Assembly (NCBI RefSeq): GCF_900476085.1
Contig: NZ_LS991952.1
Coordinates: 434,001-498,000 of the forward strand
Length of the DNA stretch: 64,000 nucleotides
Reading direction: 5' to 3'
Source: Mycoplasmoides gallisepticum
Lineage (GTDB): Bacteria; Bacillota_I; Bacilli_A; Mycoplasmatales; Mycoplasmoidaceae
Position numbers and translations under genes: made by a program. The notes under the pieces are model-generated. The model searched no databases and was not told the origin of the DNA. It saw only the letters and a list, made by a program, of their open reading frames with translations. This document shows, piece after piece, positions 35,322 through 46,830 of the stretch. Numbering within the stretch: position 1 is the stretch's first letter; each line of letters opens with the position of its first letter.

Positions 35322-37358
35322 GTGAAAAGAAAAAACATTTTAAAGTTTGTTAGTTTATTAGGTATTGGTTCGTTTGTGATGTTAGCAGCTGCTAGTTGTA
35401 CTTCAGCAACTACACCAACACCTAACCCTGAACCAAAACCAGATCCAATGCCAAACCCTCCTAGTGGTGGTATGAATGGCGGAGATACTAATCCAGGAAA
35501 TGACGGAGGAATGGAGAATTCTGCTCAGCAATTATCAACTGCTAAAACAGCTTTAACAAATTTGTTATCTAGTAAAAATACAAATGTTCAGATGTATTCT
35601 GATTATGCCAAAATCAAAAGCGACTTAACAGCTGCATATACATCTGCTGAAGCAACTTCACAAAACTCATCTGCTACATTAGAACAAGTTAAAAGTGCTA
35701 CATCAACCTTACAAACAGCTATTAATACAGCTGCTAATGAAAAGAAAGTTTTTGATGAAAATAATTCTGAACTTGTTACAGCTTATACTAATTTAAAGAC
35801 AACATTAGAAGGTGAAAATACAACCCTTGCTGCATTTAATGATTCAGCAAATTATGGTGGAATCAAAACTCATTTAATGAGTTTATATAATCAAGCAAAA
35901 ACAATTACAACTTCAACTTTGCTTAATGATGCTGGACAATCACCTAATAAAGACAATGTAGTAAAAATTAATAAAGAGATTACAGATTCTATTAATCCAA
36001 CACTTTTAAATCAACAAAAAGCTAATGCAGATATGCTTGCAACTAGTTTTACAAAACAAGTACTAAATGATGCTCAATTAACATCTGGTAGTAGTGAAAC
36101 TAGTATGCAAACACAACCTCAACCAGGTAACTACAGTTTTGTTGGTTATAGTGTTGATGTAACAACAGGATCTAATAATGCTCGCCCAAACTGGAATTTT
36201 GCTCAAAGAAAAGTTTGAGATACTAATAAAGCACCTTTAACCCAAACCGAACAAAGTAATAAATTAACAGACGTATCATGGATTTATAACTTATCGGGAA
36301 TGGGTGCTAAATACACAGTTACTTTTGATTATTATGGTGCTTCAAACAATGCTTACTTATATTTCCCTTATAAATTAGTTCAAGCGAATGATAATGTTGG
36401 GTTGCAATATGTATTAAATAACACTACTCCAAAATTAGTTAATTTTGCCACAGCTCAACCAACAGCTTCTAGTGCTGAACCATCACAAGTACAACCTGCT
36501 GCTGAAATGATGGCTCTAGCTAATGAAGTTCCAACTGTTAACGACATTAAGGTTGCTAAAGTTGTTCTATCTGATCTGAAGTTTGGAACTAATACCATTG
36601 AATTCAGTGTTCCAACAGGCAATGATCATACTTCTAAAGTAGCTCCGATGATCGGTAATATGTATCTTACTGCTAATGATCAAAATGTAGATAAGGTATA
36701 TGATGATATTTTTGGTAATACTGTAGCTAATCAAGATAATGCTACAGAAGTTAGTGTTGATCTATTAAAAGGTTATAGTCTTGCAACTAGCTATTCAATA
36801 TATGTACGTCGTTTTACTAATTTAACAGAGAGTGGAGAGGGTAGAACAGCTATATCTAGTCCTGTTTATTTAGTAGGATGAATCGGTGGTGATGGAGTTA
36901 GAACTAATGATAGATCTGTAGAAAATGTTTATAACTTTCCTGCAGTTAATGGAAATTCTAGAACATTAACTGTTTATGTAAATGCACCTAAAATTGGTGA
37001 CTACAACATTAGTGGTTCGTACATTTCAACAACTACGGAAAGAAAATTAAAAATTTCAACAGATAATAAAGATTCTAATTCTGTCACGATTGGTGTTAGA
37101 GCAACTACAGCTTGAAATACATTAGAAAAGTTTGATACTTCAGCTACTATGAATAGTCTTGTTACTATAACAAATGAAAAGAAGACTCTTCATTTAGAAC
37201 AAGGATTAAATAAGATTATCATTGGCGGAGTTTCGGGTCATACTCCTTATATTGGTAATTTGAAATTTACATTAAATAATCCTTCGCCAACTAATGCAGA
37301 AAATAACACAAACACTAGAACAGAACAACCAGCAGGAAAAGAAAGAACGGGTAAATAA
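35322..37358 (+). CDS. vlhA: VlhA haemagglutinin lipoprotein, copy 12
   Basis: An intact 678-residue product with GTG start and lipobox AAASC. It shares the DYAKIKSDLTAAYTSAEATS region with copy 10 and the TGSNNARPNW segment with copy 3. The C-terminus ends EQPAGKERTGK. It is the last GAA-controlled copy and is predicted silent with six units. Confidence 0.93.
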
Positions 37359-37412
37359 AATATTGGTTATATTCAAAATAAAGCGCTAAGTTAGTTACAT
37401 AAAATTAGTTAA

Positions 37413-37447
37413 TGATCAGAACGAATATCCGTTCTGATCTTTTTTTA
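37413..37447 (+). terminator. Terminator after vlhA copy 12
   Basis: GATCAGAACG pairs perfectly with CGTTCTGATC around AATATC, followed by T7. It also lies downstream of the minus-strand rnhC remnant, which runs towards it. Confidence 0.9.
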
Positions 37448-37497
37448 TTTAACTCAGCTCACCAAATTCCAGGAACCAACCTAGGCGCAATTAATCC

Positions 37498-37965
37498 TCC
37501 AACGAAGCTAAAAACTTAGCAAAAGGTTTAAAGAACACTTTAAAGATCTTACTCCAATTAAAATTGGGATAATCTTTAATATGTTTTTTAATCCGTTCAA
37601 AGGTTTTATTATCAGCACTAACATCTTTTTATAATCATCTTTGTAATTGATCTTATTTAGCAACTTTTGACAAAGTTCTAAATAAAAAGTCCTAGCTAAA
37701 ATACTTGCTACTGCCACACTTAAATATTTAGATTCGGCTTTTTCTTCCATTAAATCAATCTTAATAATTGGCTCAACTTTAAAATCAGTTAGGTACTGAT
37801 AATATTTATTTTGATTAACAAACTGATCTAGAACAATCAGATTGTTAATCTGATATCTTTGCTTAAAAAACACAAAATCTTTTAACAAAATCCTAAATAA
37901 ATAAGCCGTTAAATTAACTAAAAAATTAAAAAAATGGTTTTTCTTATCAACCAAAATTCTTTAGT
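37498..37965 (-). pseudogene. rnhC: RNase HIII (rnhC) remnant, C-terminal half
   Basis: The minus-strand frame encodes the C-terminal half of an RNase HII/HIII-type nuclease: LDQFVNQNKYYQYL and the strongly conserved EEKAESKYLSVAVASILART. The N-terminal half with the first catalytic residues is absent, and there is an in-frame stop just upstream of the only possible (TTG) start. Near 37625 the frame shifts: the alternative frame gives a more natural C-terminus ending KFLASLED. In M. genitalium rnhC (MG199) lies next to topJ-grpE, so this remnant marks the ancestral neighbourhood into which the vlhA array was placed or expanded. Confidence 0.82.
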
Positions 37966-38034
37966 AATAAACGCTTATTTATATTTTATTTTTGCTAATC
38001 ATTTAAGATATATCTATATATATCTTAATATTCT
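37865..38034. repeat. Second copy of the vlhA 5' flank, overlapping the rnhC remnant
   Basis: This is nearly identical to 11145-11310 up to the AT-rich promoter, which here is replaced by a perfect 11-bp inverted repeat (38003-38013 and 38018-38028) six nt before the ATG. Because this copy is continuous with the longer rnhC remnant it is the likely source of the other. Confidence 0.78.
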
Positions 38035-39885
38035 ATGAGTAAAAAAAGAATCATCTTAAAGACTATTAGTTTGTTAGGTACAACATCCTCTCTTAGTATT
38101 GGGATTTCTAGCTGTATGTCTATTACTAAAAAAGACGCAAATCCAAATAATAGCCAAACCCAATTACAAACAGCGCGGATGGAGTTAACTGATCTAATCA
38201 ATGCTAAAGCAATGACATTAGCTTCACTACAAGATTATGCCAAGATTGAAGCTAGTTTATCATCTGCTTATAGTGAAGCTGAAACAGTTAACAATAACCT
38301 TAATGCAACACTAGAACAACTAAATATGGCTAAAACTAATTTAGAATCAGCCATCAACCAAGCTAATACGGATAAAACCACTTTTGATAATGAACACCCA
38401 AATTTAGTTGAAGCATACAAAACACTAAAAACCACTTTATCACAACGTGCTACTAACCTTGAAGGTTTAGCATCAACTGCTTATAATCAGATTCGTAATA
38501 ATTTAGTGGATCTATACAATAAAGCTAGTAGTTTAATAACTAAAACACTAGATCCACTAAATGGGGGAACGCTTTTAGATTCTAATGAGATTACTACAGC
38601 TAATAAGAATATTAATAATACGTTATCAACTATTAATGAACAAAAGACTAATGCTAATGCATTAGCTAATAGTTTTATCAAAGAAGTGATTCAAAATAAT
38701 AAACAAAGTTTTGTAGGAATGTTTACAAACACTAATGTTCAACCTTCAAACTATAGTTTTGTTGCTTTTAGTGCTGATGTAACACCTGTTAATTATAAAT
38801 ATGCAAGAAGAACGGTTTGAAATGGTGATGAACCTTCAAGTAGAATTCTTGCAAACACCAATAGTATTACTGATGTTTCATGAATTTATAGTTTAGCTGG
38901 AACAAACACGAAATACCAATTTAGTTTTAGCAACTATGGTCCATCAACTGGTTATTTATATTTCCCTTATAAGTTGGTTAAAACAGCTGATGCTAGTAAT
39001 GTTGGATTACAATACAAACTAAATAATGGAAATGTTCAACAAGTTGAGTTTGCCACTTCAACTAGTGCAAATAATACTACAGCTAATCCAACTCCAGCAG
39101 TTGATGAGATTAAAGTTGCTAAAATCGTTTTATCAGGTTTAAGATTTGGTCAAAACACAATCGAATTAAGTGTTCCAACGGGTGAAGGAAATATGAATAA
39201 AGTTGCCCCAATGATTGGTAACATTTATCTTAGCTCGAATGAAAATAATGCTGATAAGATCTACAATGATATCTTTGGTAACACAATCAACCAACAGAAT
39301 AATGCTACTTCTGTAATGATTAATATGGTTGAGGGTTACAATTTAGCTAGTAGTTATTCTCCAGCATATAAACTAATTAATGTTTCCGCTGGTGGTGGTG
39401 GTCAAACTCAACCATATTATGTAATTGGTTGATTGGGCGCTAGTGATCAGAATGCTAGAACTGCTATGGGAACCAACATGAACGTACAAAGAGTTCCAGC
39501 AACAACTAGTACTCAAGGCGGATATGCTAGATATCTCTCTTTTTATGTTAATGCTCCACAAGCTGGTTCATATTATATTAGTGGTAACTATAATAGTTTA
39601 ACAAATAGAGGTCTAGCTGTGTCTACCGACACTAAGTTTACAACCAATGTGATCAAGATCACACACTTACAAGTAATTGATGCCACAAATAGAATCTTAA
39701 CCTTTGATACTAAAACAAAAAGAGGAACTGATAGTAATAACGGTAATATTACATTAGAAGCAAACAAAGACACAATAACATTAACTAAGGGCTGAAACAA
39801 AGTTTATGTTTCAGGTAATAATAATGATAGTGTAGGTATTGGTAATCTTACTTTTACATTAATGCCACCACAAACTAATTCATAA
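38035..39885 (+). CDS. vlhA: VlhA haemagglutinin lipoprotein, copy 13 (no GAA tract, ATG start)
   Basis: An intact 616-residue product. The ATG start, signal peptide (KKRIILKTISLLGT) and ISSC lipobox differ from the GAA-type copies, and it has no proline stalk. The helical region and the GYLYFPYKLV, FGQNTIELSVP and PMIGN motifs are in family order. The C-terminal third is unique in the window: YYVIGWLGAS, YYISGNYNS, GWNKVYVSG and GNLTFTLMPP. With no GAA tract it would not follow the usual phase switch. An inverted repeat abuts the start codon. Confidence 0.92.
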
Positions 39886-39900
39886 TTAAGATATATTAAA

Positions 39901-39937
39901 CATACCCATTTAGATAATCTAAATGGGTATGTTTTTT
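39901..39937 (+). terminator. Terminator after vlhA copy 13
   Basis: A perfect stem, CATACCCATTTAGAT with ATCTAAATGGGTATG, followed by T6. It sits directly behind the stop of the converging pgmB gene and may end both transcripts. Confidence 0.93.
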
Positions 39938-40601
39938 ATTGAAAATGGCGCATGATGAAATCAAAGTTAAGTTCACTAGTACTTTGATAAATTAGATCTG
40001 CTTTAGAAAAATCTTCATTACTGCCATGGATAATGACAACAGCTTTCATTTTGGCTGCTTTGATTGCTTTCAATCCTGAGATCGCATCTTCAAACCCAAT
40101 AGCTTGATCAGTGCTGATATCTAAGCCTTCTGCAGCTTTAAGATAGATATCAGCTGCTGGTTTGCCTTGGTTAATCTCACTTGGATTAACGATATAATCA
40201 AAGCTATCTAATAAACCTAATTTTTCTGAAATTAACGGCGCGTTATGACTACTAGAAGCTACTGCTAATTTAATCTTATTTGCTTTTGCTTTGATTATTA
40301 ATTGATCAATACCTTTTAATATCGAGTTTTGATAAATCTCAGTTGTTAAGAGCTTTTTATATAGATCATTTTTTTGTTCACAGATCTTGATTAGTTCAGC
40401 TTGACTTAAATCATTCTTAGGTTTTTTTAACCTAAGAATTGCTTTAAGAGTATCTAATCTAGATAACCCTTTTAGTTTTTCGTTTTCTTCTTCTAAAAAG
40501 TTAATTCCTAGTTGTGCAACAATCTTTTTTCAAGCTATATAGTGCAATTTAGCTGTATCAGTAATCACACCATCTAAATCAAAGATAAATCCCTTAATCA
40601 T
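39936..40601 (-). CDS. pgmB: Beta-phosphoglucomutase (HAD family)
   Basis: It converts beta-glucose 1-phosphate to glucose 6-phosphate after disaccharide phosphorolysis. The 221-residue length is typical of the enzyme. HAD motif I is FDLDGVITD (nucleophile Asp8, acid/base Asp10), motif II is AVASSSHN (about 115), the conserved Lys lies in NQGKPAAD, and motif IV is GFEDAISG. TGA at codon 23 is Trp (YIAWKK). The start overlaps the end of the GH65 remnant by 8 nt, the usual arrangement of a maltose/trehalose phosphorylase-pgmB operon, but the partner phosphorylase here is mostly missing. Confidence 0.93.
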
Positions 40602-41472
40602 ATTTAATTTCAAACCTTTTTAGTTCGTTATCAATCAGATGTTTTTGATCAGAGATGATCAGTTCTCGAGCGTGTGAATTATTAATCGTTTTAATCAAGA
40701 AATGATCTTGTTTGATCACAACTTTAAACTGTGAATTTTTATATTGGAAACGATAAGTTAGTTCTTTCCAATGTTTTGGTAAGATCGGATTCAAGTGTAA
40801 TTCATCATTATGTCAATCTAATCCCCCAAACCCAAAAAGGATCATCTGATAGATTGCAGCCAATGAACCAGCATGGATCCCAGCATCAGATGAGTGCATA
40901 TTTTGACCCATATCAATGTTAATTCCATATTCAAACAACTGATAAGCAAGATCTAACTTTTTTAATCTAGTGGCTTCAATCATATATGTTGCTGCTGATA
41001 ATGATGAGTCGTGAGTAGTAATTGCTTGATAATAATCAAAATTAGCAGCTCTAATCTGTTTTGAATACAGATGGGGTAAGATGTTTAACAATAAAACAAC
41101 ATCAGCTTGCTTTACTAACTGACCACCTAAAAGTTTTTGTCCCGCTGCTGTACTAAACAATTTCTTCCCAGCATCACCCAACATCTGAAAATCACTAATA
41201 TCATTCACACCTTTATCAACTTGAGCAGCATCTCTGAATAATTTAATTACCTTTTCTTTAGGTGTATTTGGTGTTGCTAAAACATCAGCTACCTCAGCAT
41301 CAGTTACTGGTGTTGGGTTAATTTGTTAATCTTTAAATGATAAAATCTTTGATTTAGTTTCAATTGGAGGCTTATCATTATCTGCAGGTCGACAAGAAGA
41401 TAAAATGGTTGGAGCAATTAATAATCACCCTGCTGATAAACCAAATAAGTATTTTAGTTTTGTCTTCTTCAT
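40594..41472 (-). pseudogene. Lipoprotein N-terminus joined to a GH65 phosphorylase C-terminus
   Basis: The frame starts at ATG 41472 with a lipoprotein signal peptide (LFGLSAGWLL ... LSSC), reaches a TAA at 41326-41328 after 48 residues, then continues without another stop to 40594. The part just after the stop (NPTPVTDAEVADVLATP) resembles mycoplasma lipoprotein N-terminal regions. From about 41110 the sequence is glycoside hydrolase family 65: KQADVVLLL, THDSSLS, IDMGQNMHSSDAGIHAGS, then the C-terminal beta-sandwich. A full GH65 enzyme is about 750 residues and only about 200 remain, without the catalytic Glu region. It is a fusion by deletion or recombination, and probably not functional as an enzyme. 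Confidence 0.8.
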
Positions 41473-41506
41473 AGTGTACCTTCGATATTTTTTTAAATCT
41501 CAATCG

Positions 41507-41956
41507 TTATTCAAATGCTAATTCATTCTTTTGATAAGCAATTAGGAATAAGATGATTGTTAAGGGTGAAATTAATAAAATTGCGGTAATAGTGTCAATG
41601 ATTGGGTAGATTTTATTGAACTCTGTTTTAGTTAAGATGTAATAAGTGTGGATACAAAGAACGAAATTGATCAGTCGATTTATGATGATGATTGTGAATA
41701 ACAGTTTTAGTAAGAAACTTGTTTGCAAGCTTTTAATAAAAGTTCCTATTAATAATTCTTTATTATTGTCTAGATATAGTTTGATTAATTAATATGAGAT
41801 AACAATACTACAGATCAATGTGATGATGTTGTTTAAAATAAAGAAGATGTATTCTAGAATTTTCGGTCTTGCTTTTCGTTCTAATGGTAATTTACCAATC
41901 AATAGTCACCTTAACTTTGTGTTAAAGGAAACTACCCGGAATTTTATTTTATTCAT
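41507..41956 (-). pseudogene. Small membrane protein gene interrupted by an in-frame TAA
   Basis: From ATG 41956 the frame encodes about 55 residues with a basic start and one hydrophobic segment (IFFILNNIITLICSIVIS), meets TAA at 41789-41791, and continues in the same frame for another 93 residues with two or three hydrophobic segments up to the stop at 41507. The total of about 150 residues would be a four-helix membrane protein. No family was recognised. The interruption resembles that in the adjacent lipoprotein remnant, and the whole 40.6-42 kb stretch looks to be decaying. Confidence 0.6.
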
Positions 41957-42162
41957 AACTCCTATTTATATTTTGAATTAAGAAAATCTCTAAAACTAAG
42001 TTGGGTATGACTTTTATGATTTTATTAAGATCCATCTACTTGATCCATCAAGCAGATAAGCTTTTAACTTAACGTGCAAATTTCTTTAAAATCTTGATTT
42101 TATTAGACTTTGGAAGAATATTCTTTATTTTAACTTAAAAAAACTAAGCACAAGTTAGCTAA

Positions 42163-42213
42163 ATCAAAAAATAAACAATAATCAAGTTGAGAAAAAACTG
42201 ATTATTGTTTATT
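42163..42213 (-). terminator. Terminator after dxs
   Basis: On the minus strand a perfect 15-bp stem (arms 42199-42213 and 42170-42184) is followed by a T run at 42165-42170. The rest of the 41957-42234 gap is AT-rich and shows nothing else. Confidence 0.88.
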
Positions 42214-42234
42214 GAAGAAGTTTAGATCTTTAAT

Positions 42235-43980
42235 TTACTTTTTTAAGTTCTTTTTAATTGCTTCAATCACTTGTTCATGACCCATCTCGTGTTTGATTAA
42301 TAGATCTTTATTATCTCCGTGTTGAGGGATCGTTTTGAAATTATAAGAATATAATGATTTATTTTGGTATTTCTTTTCAACGATCAGTCGATAAAACTCA
42401 TTAGCCAACCCAAGATTTTGATAAATCTCTTCATAAAGATAGATCTGATCATATTGATCTAAGATCTTAGTGATCATTTGATCTAATTGATCACCATGAA
42501 CTAAGATTGCATCAAAGCAATCAACATCGTTAAGTTGTTGTTGATCTAATAACCTCTTAAATAAGATCAGGTTGTTATTATATGAAATTAATGCTGTTTT
42601 ATTTTTAGTATTAGCTGGATTTAACTTAACCCATTGATCAATATGATCAAAGTCTTGATAATACGATTCGTATTGGTTAAGTTCAACAAAATAGCGATTA
42701 TATCTAATCGCGATTACTTGAGTTGTATTATTAATTACTTGATCAAGTAATCTTTTTAATACGATCTGATTACTAGCAGCATAGATCTTAGCATGCGGGG
42801 TGTTTTTAATCATCCCCACATCAAAGATCCCATGGTGAGATGAACCTTCAGTTCCATTCAACCCACATCGATCAATCAAGAGATTGATCCCTAAATTTAA
42901 TCGTGATAAATCATGGATTAATTGATCATAACTTCTTTGTAAAAAGGTTGAATAGATCGGTAAAAAGACCGGAACCTGATTTAAACTTACTCCAGAAGCC
43001 ATTGATAATGCGTGTTCTTCAGAAATCCCAACATCGATGTAATTCTTTGGGTATTTTTTAATCAGATCAATAAATCCAGTTGCATAAGTCATCGCGGGAT
43101 TAATCATGCAAAACTGCTTTTTATCTTTTAGTTTTGCTTCTAAATGACTTGCAGCAATAAACCCAGATTGGTCTTGGTAAGTTTTATTAGACCGATTGGA
43201 ATTATGATAAGTTCCAATCAGATCTGCTTCAGCTTGCTCAACCCCCTTACCCTTGATTGTTTTAACATGAACGATCACTGGTTTTTGTTTAACCAACTCT
43301 TTAGCTTTTTCTAACCCAGCAAAGATCTGATCTAAATCATGACCATCTTCAATCTTTAGATACTCATAATTTAATTGCTTAAAGAAGTTGGCTTGATCAT
43401 CTTTTAAATTGGTTAACAACTTATTAAACTCACCAAAGTTTTCTGAGATCGACATCTGATTATCATTAAGGATAATAATCATCTTATGATGATGAAAACT
43501 AATATTGTTGATTGCTTCAAAAGCGATCCCATTAGCAATACTACCATCCCCGATTACGGGGATGATTAGTTGTTCTTTATCCAGTAGTTGGTTACTAAAA
43601 ACTAACCCACTAGCTACACTAAGTGAATTTGAAGTATGACCACCAGCATAATAGTCATACTTAGATTCGTTTAGATCTTGTAATCCACTTAACCCATTTG
43701 TTTCACGGATCGATCTCATCCGATCAAACCGACCAGTCACCATCTTATGAACATAAGCTTGGTGACTGGTATCATAAAAGACTTTATCTCGATCTAGATT
43801 AAAAAAGTATGCTAGTGCAATACTTAGTTCAACAATCCCTAGATTGGATGATCAGTGGATACTTTTTTCTTTACCAAGATTAATCAGATAATCCCTGATC
43901 TCAGTTGCTAATTGTTTAAGAGCAGCTTTTTTGATCTTCAAAAAATCAGCATAACTTTTAATCGTATTTAATAGTTTCAT
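42235..43980 (-). CDS. dxs: 1-deoxy-D-xylulose-5-phosphate synthase
   Basis: It joins pyruvate and glyceraldehyde 3-phosphate, the first step of the MEP isoprenoid route, with thiamine diphosphate. The 581-residue product has the DXS landmarks in order: VFYDTSHQAYVHKMVTGR (about 67-84), GGHTSNSLSVASG (about 113-125), the TPP-binding GDGSIANGIAFEAINN (144-159), then the transketolase-like domain with GISEEHALSMASG and RCGLNGTEGSSHHGIFD. The length is slightly below the usual 620. The ATG shares one base with the hrcA stop (TAATG), implying translational coupling. M. genitalium lacks this enzyme, so it is an addition relative to that gene order. Confidence 0.93.
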
Positions 43981-45029
43981 TATGATTCTTTATTAATCTC
44001 TTCTAAAGGCAAGTTGAGATGATCAATCTTTTCAACTTGCTCTTTTAAGATATTTAATAAACCCTTGATCTTCCCATATTCCATCCGGTTGGGTCCAACG
44101 ATTGCAATTTGGTGTTTATTTTGTTCGGTTTCAATTAAGGTTGAAGCAACTGAGATCCCTTCAATCCCAATATCTTGACCAAAAGTGATCACTGACTTCC
44201 CGGTTTTTTGTTGCATAAATGAGATCTGTTCTCAGATTGAGGTGTTCTCAAGTAAGTTTAAGATCTCACTTAACTTATTATGGTCATGAAACTCGGGATG
44301 GATCACCAATTTTTTTGTCCCCTTAATGTTGATCGTGCTCTTTTCATTAATATCAAAGATATAGTTAACGATCCGTTGCATCACGAATTCGTATTCGTGA
44401 ACTTTAGTTCTAACGATCTCTTTGATCGCGGTTAGTTTTTCTTTCAATTCAATAAATGGGGTATCAACTAACCGATCATTAAAGATCTGCACACAAGTTG
44501 ATACATCATTGTATTGAATTGAATTTTGGTACTTAATCGTTTTTTTAATCACCTCACCAGAAGAAGAAACAATCAAGATTATTGCGGTATTATTATTAAT
44601 CTTGATTAGATCCATTCGTTTAAGTAGATCATAAGATTTGAACTTGGTAATGACGGAAGGCAAGTTGGTGACATTATTAATGAATTCAACTGATTGTTCA
44701 ATCACCTCATCAATTGAATGATATCGTTTATTTAAGATCGCCATCAATTTTTGTTTTAATCGTTCTGAGATCTTAGTTTCAGCTAAATTAGCTTCATAAT
44801 ATTGATACCCCTTTATTGTGGGAATTCTTCCTGCTGAGGTGTGGGGTTTTTCGATATACTTTTCTTTTTCTAACACCGACATCTCATTGCGGATCGTTGC
44901 ACTAGATACTTCGTTGTTAAAGTATTTTTCTAAGATGATCTTAGAACCAACTGCAGTTGCAGTTGAGATATATTCATTAATAATCGCCTTCAAAATTAAG
45001 ATCTGGCGTTCCGTCAATTTATTATTCAT
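43980..45029 (-). CDS. hrcA: Heat-inducible transcription repressor HrcA
   Basis: HrcA binds CIRCE operators and represses chaperone and protease genes. The 349-residue product has the N-terminal winged-helix domain (LTERQILILKAIINEYI, SSATIRNEMSVLEKEKYIEKP, HTSAGRIPT) and the C-terminal domain ending with the GPNRMEYGKIKGLL motif. TGA-encoded Trp occurs at 44230. ATG 45029 is preferred over an upstream in-frame TTG-type start because the family begins with LTERQ. The start is only 22 nt from the divergent uvrC start. A CIRCE site lies in front of lon in this window. Confidence 0.96.
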
Positions 45030-45051
45030 AATAATAAAATTATATAAGACA

Positions 45052-46830
45052 ATGAATTTTAATCTCAAACAAAAACTAGATCTGGCCCCAAAAAAACCAG
45101 GGTGTTACCTATGAAAGAATCACCTTAATGAGATTATTTACATAGGTAAAGCTAAAAATATCTACAAGAGGGTGCACCAATACTTTAATGGGCCAAAAGA
45201 TCTGAAAACATCAAAGCTCGTTAATGAGATCTTTTATGTTGAATTCATTGAAGTTAATAATGAAAATGAAGCTTTATTATTAGAAGCTAATCTAATAAAA
45301 AAGCATAAGCCTAGATATAATATCTTATTAAAGGATAACAATGGTTATCCTTATATCTTGATGACGAAAGAAAAGTATCCAAGACTAATTTATACACGTA
45401 ACTTTGATCCCAAAAAAGGTAAACATTACGGCCCTTTTGCTTCAAGTGAGATGAAAGCATATGATCTTTATAATCTTTTATTAAAACTGTTTCCCTTAAA
45501 AAACTGTTTTAATAAAAAGGGCCGTAAGTGTGAGTTTTATGATCTTAATTTATGTATGAAAGCATGCACTCACGAAGTTAGTGAAGCTGATTATGAAGTG
45601 ATGAAAAAAAAGATCGATTATTTTTTTCACAACGGAGCTGATCAAGTTTTAAAAGACTTAAAAGAAAAAGAGTCGATTGCTAGTGAAAAATTTGATTTTG
45701 AACAAGCCAAAAAATATTTAGATCTGCAAAAAGCGATCAATCTAATCTTTGATAAACAGATTATTAATCTGTATAGTGCAAAAGAACGAATCGATGTTCT
45801 AGCTTATCAGATCAAAGAAAATGTGATCTGTATTGTTTTATTTTCTTATGTTTCAAGTCAGCTGGTGTCCAAAAACACGATTTGTGATTTTTATTATGGT
45901 GAAGAACAAGAAGTAATTACTTCTTATCTTAGTCAATACTATAAAGATAATATCAAACCCAAGATCTTATATGCTTCTTTAGATCAAGCAAATGCAACCT
46001 TATTAAAGGACAGTCTTGGAATTGAGATTATCAATCCCACAAGTGGGAAGATGAATGAGATTATGTCATTAGCACTTCAAAATGTAACTAATGAACTATC
46101 CCAAAAATATGATTCCTTAGTTAAAAAAGAACAAAGAATTAATCTAGCCCTTGATCAATTAAAAAAATTGATCAAGGTTGATAAACTCAATCATCTAGAA
46201 GTGTATGATAATTCCAACTTGTTTAATACGGATAAAGTATCAGCAATGATTGTTTTTGAAAACAATCAGTTTAATAAGAAGAAATACCGTAAATATAAGA
46301 TTAAAGATCAACAAGCACTAGGTGACTATCATTATATGTATGAAGTGATCTATCGCAGGTTGTATCAAGCTTTAAAAAACAATTTTGTTGATCTACCTGA
46401 TCTGATTATTCTAGATGGTGGTAAACACCAAGTGTTAGCAGCAAAAAAAGCGATTGTCGATCTTCAGATTGATAAAAAGATCAATCTGATTGGTTTAGCT
46501 AAGAACAATAAACACCAAACAGATAAGATCGTCACTTTTGATCTTGATGAGATCAGTTTAGATAAGAGTTCGGCGTTATATTTTTTCTTAGCCAATCTTC
46601 AAGAAGAAGTGCACAAGTTTGCGATCAGTTTTTTTCGTAAAACCAAAGCAAAATCATTATATGATTCTATCCTTGATCAGATCAAGGGTTTGGGTAAGAA
46701 AAGAAAGCAACAATTGATCGAACATTTTAAAACGATTGATGAGATTAAAAAAGCTTCGATTGCTAGTTTAAGTCAAGTCTTACCAATTGAGATTGCTAAA
46801 AAGTTGAAGCAAAAATTAGATCAATCGTAG
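45052..46830 (+). CDS. uvrC: Excinuclease ABC subunit C
   Basis: UvrC makes both incisions in nucleotide excision repair with UvrA and UvrB. The 592-residue product has the GIY-YIG nuclease domain (PGCYLWKNH ... IIYIGKAKNIYKRV, residues 17-45), a Cys-rich insert, the UVR domain that contacts UvrB (FDFEQAKKYLDLQKAI, about 205), the RNase H-like nuclease domain (LEVYDNSN, LIILDGGKHQ) and terminal helix-hairpin-helix motifs (IKGLGKKRKQQLIEHF). The ATG at 45052 is needed to include the GIY-YIG start; TGA 45112 is Trp. It overlaps the converging gene by 35 nt. Confidence 0.96.

Noticed and set aside
45172-46830. A shorter uvrC starting at GTG 45172
   Set aside because: It would lack the GIY-YIG motif; reading TGA 45112 as Trp extends the gene to ATG 45052 with the full domain.
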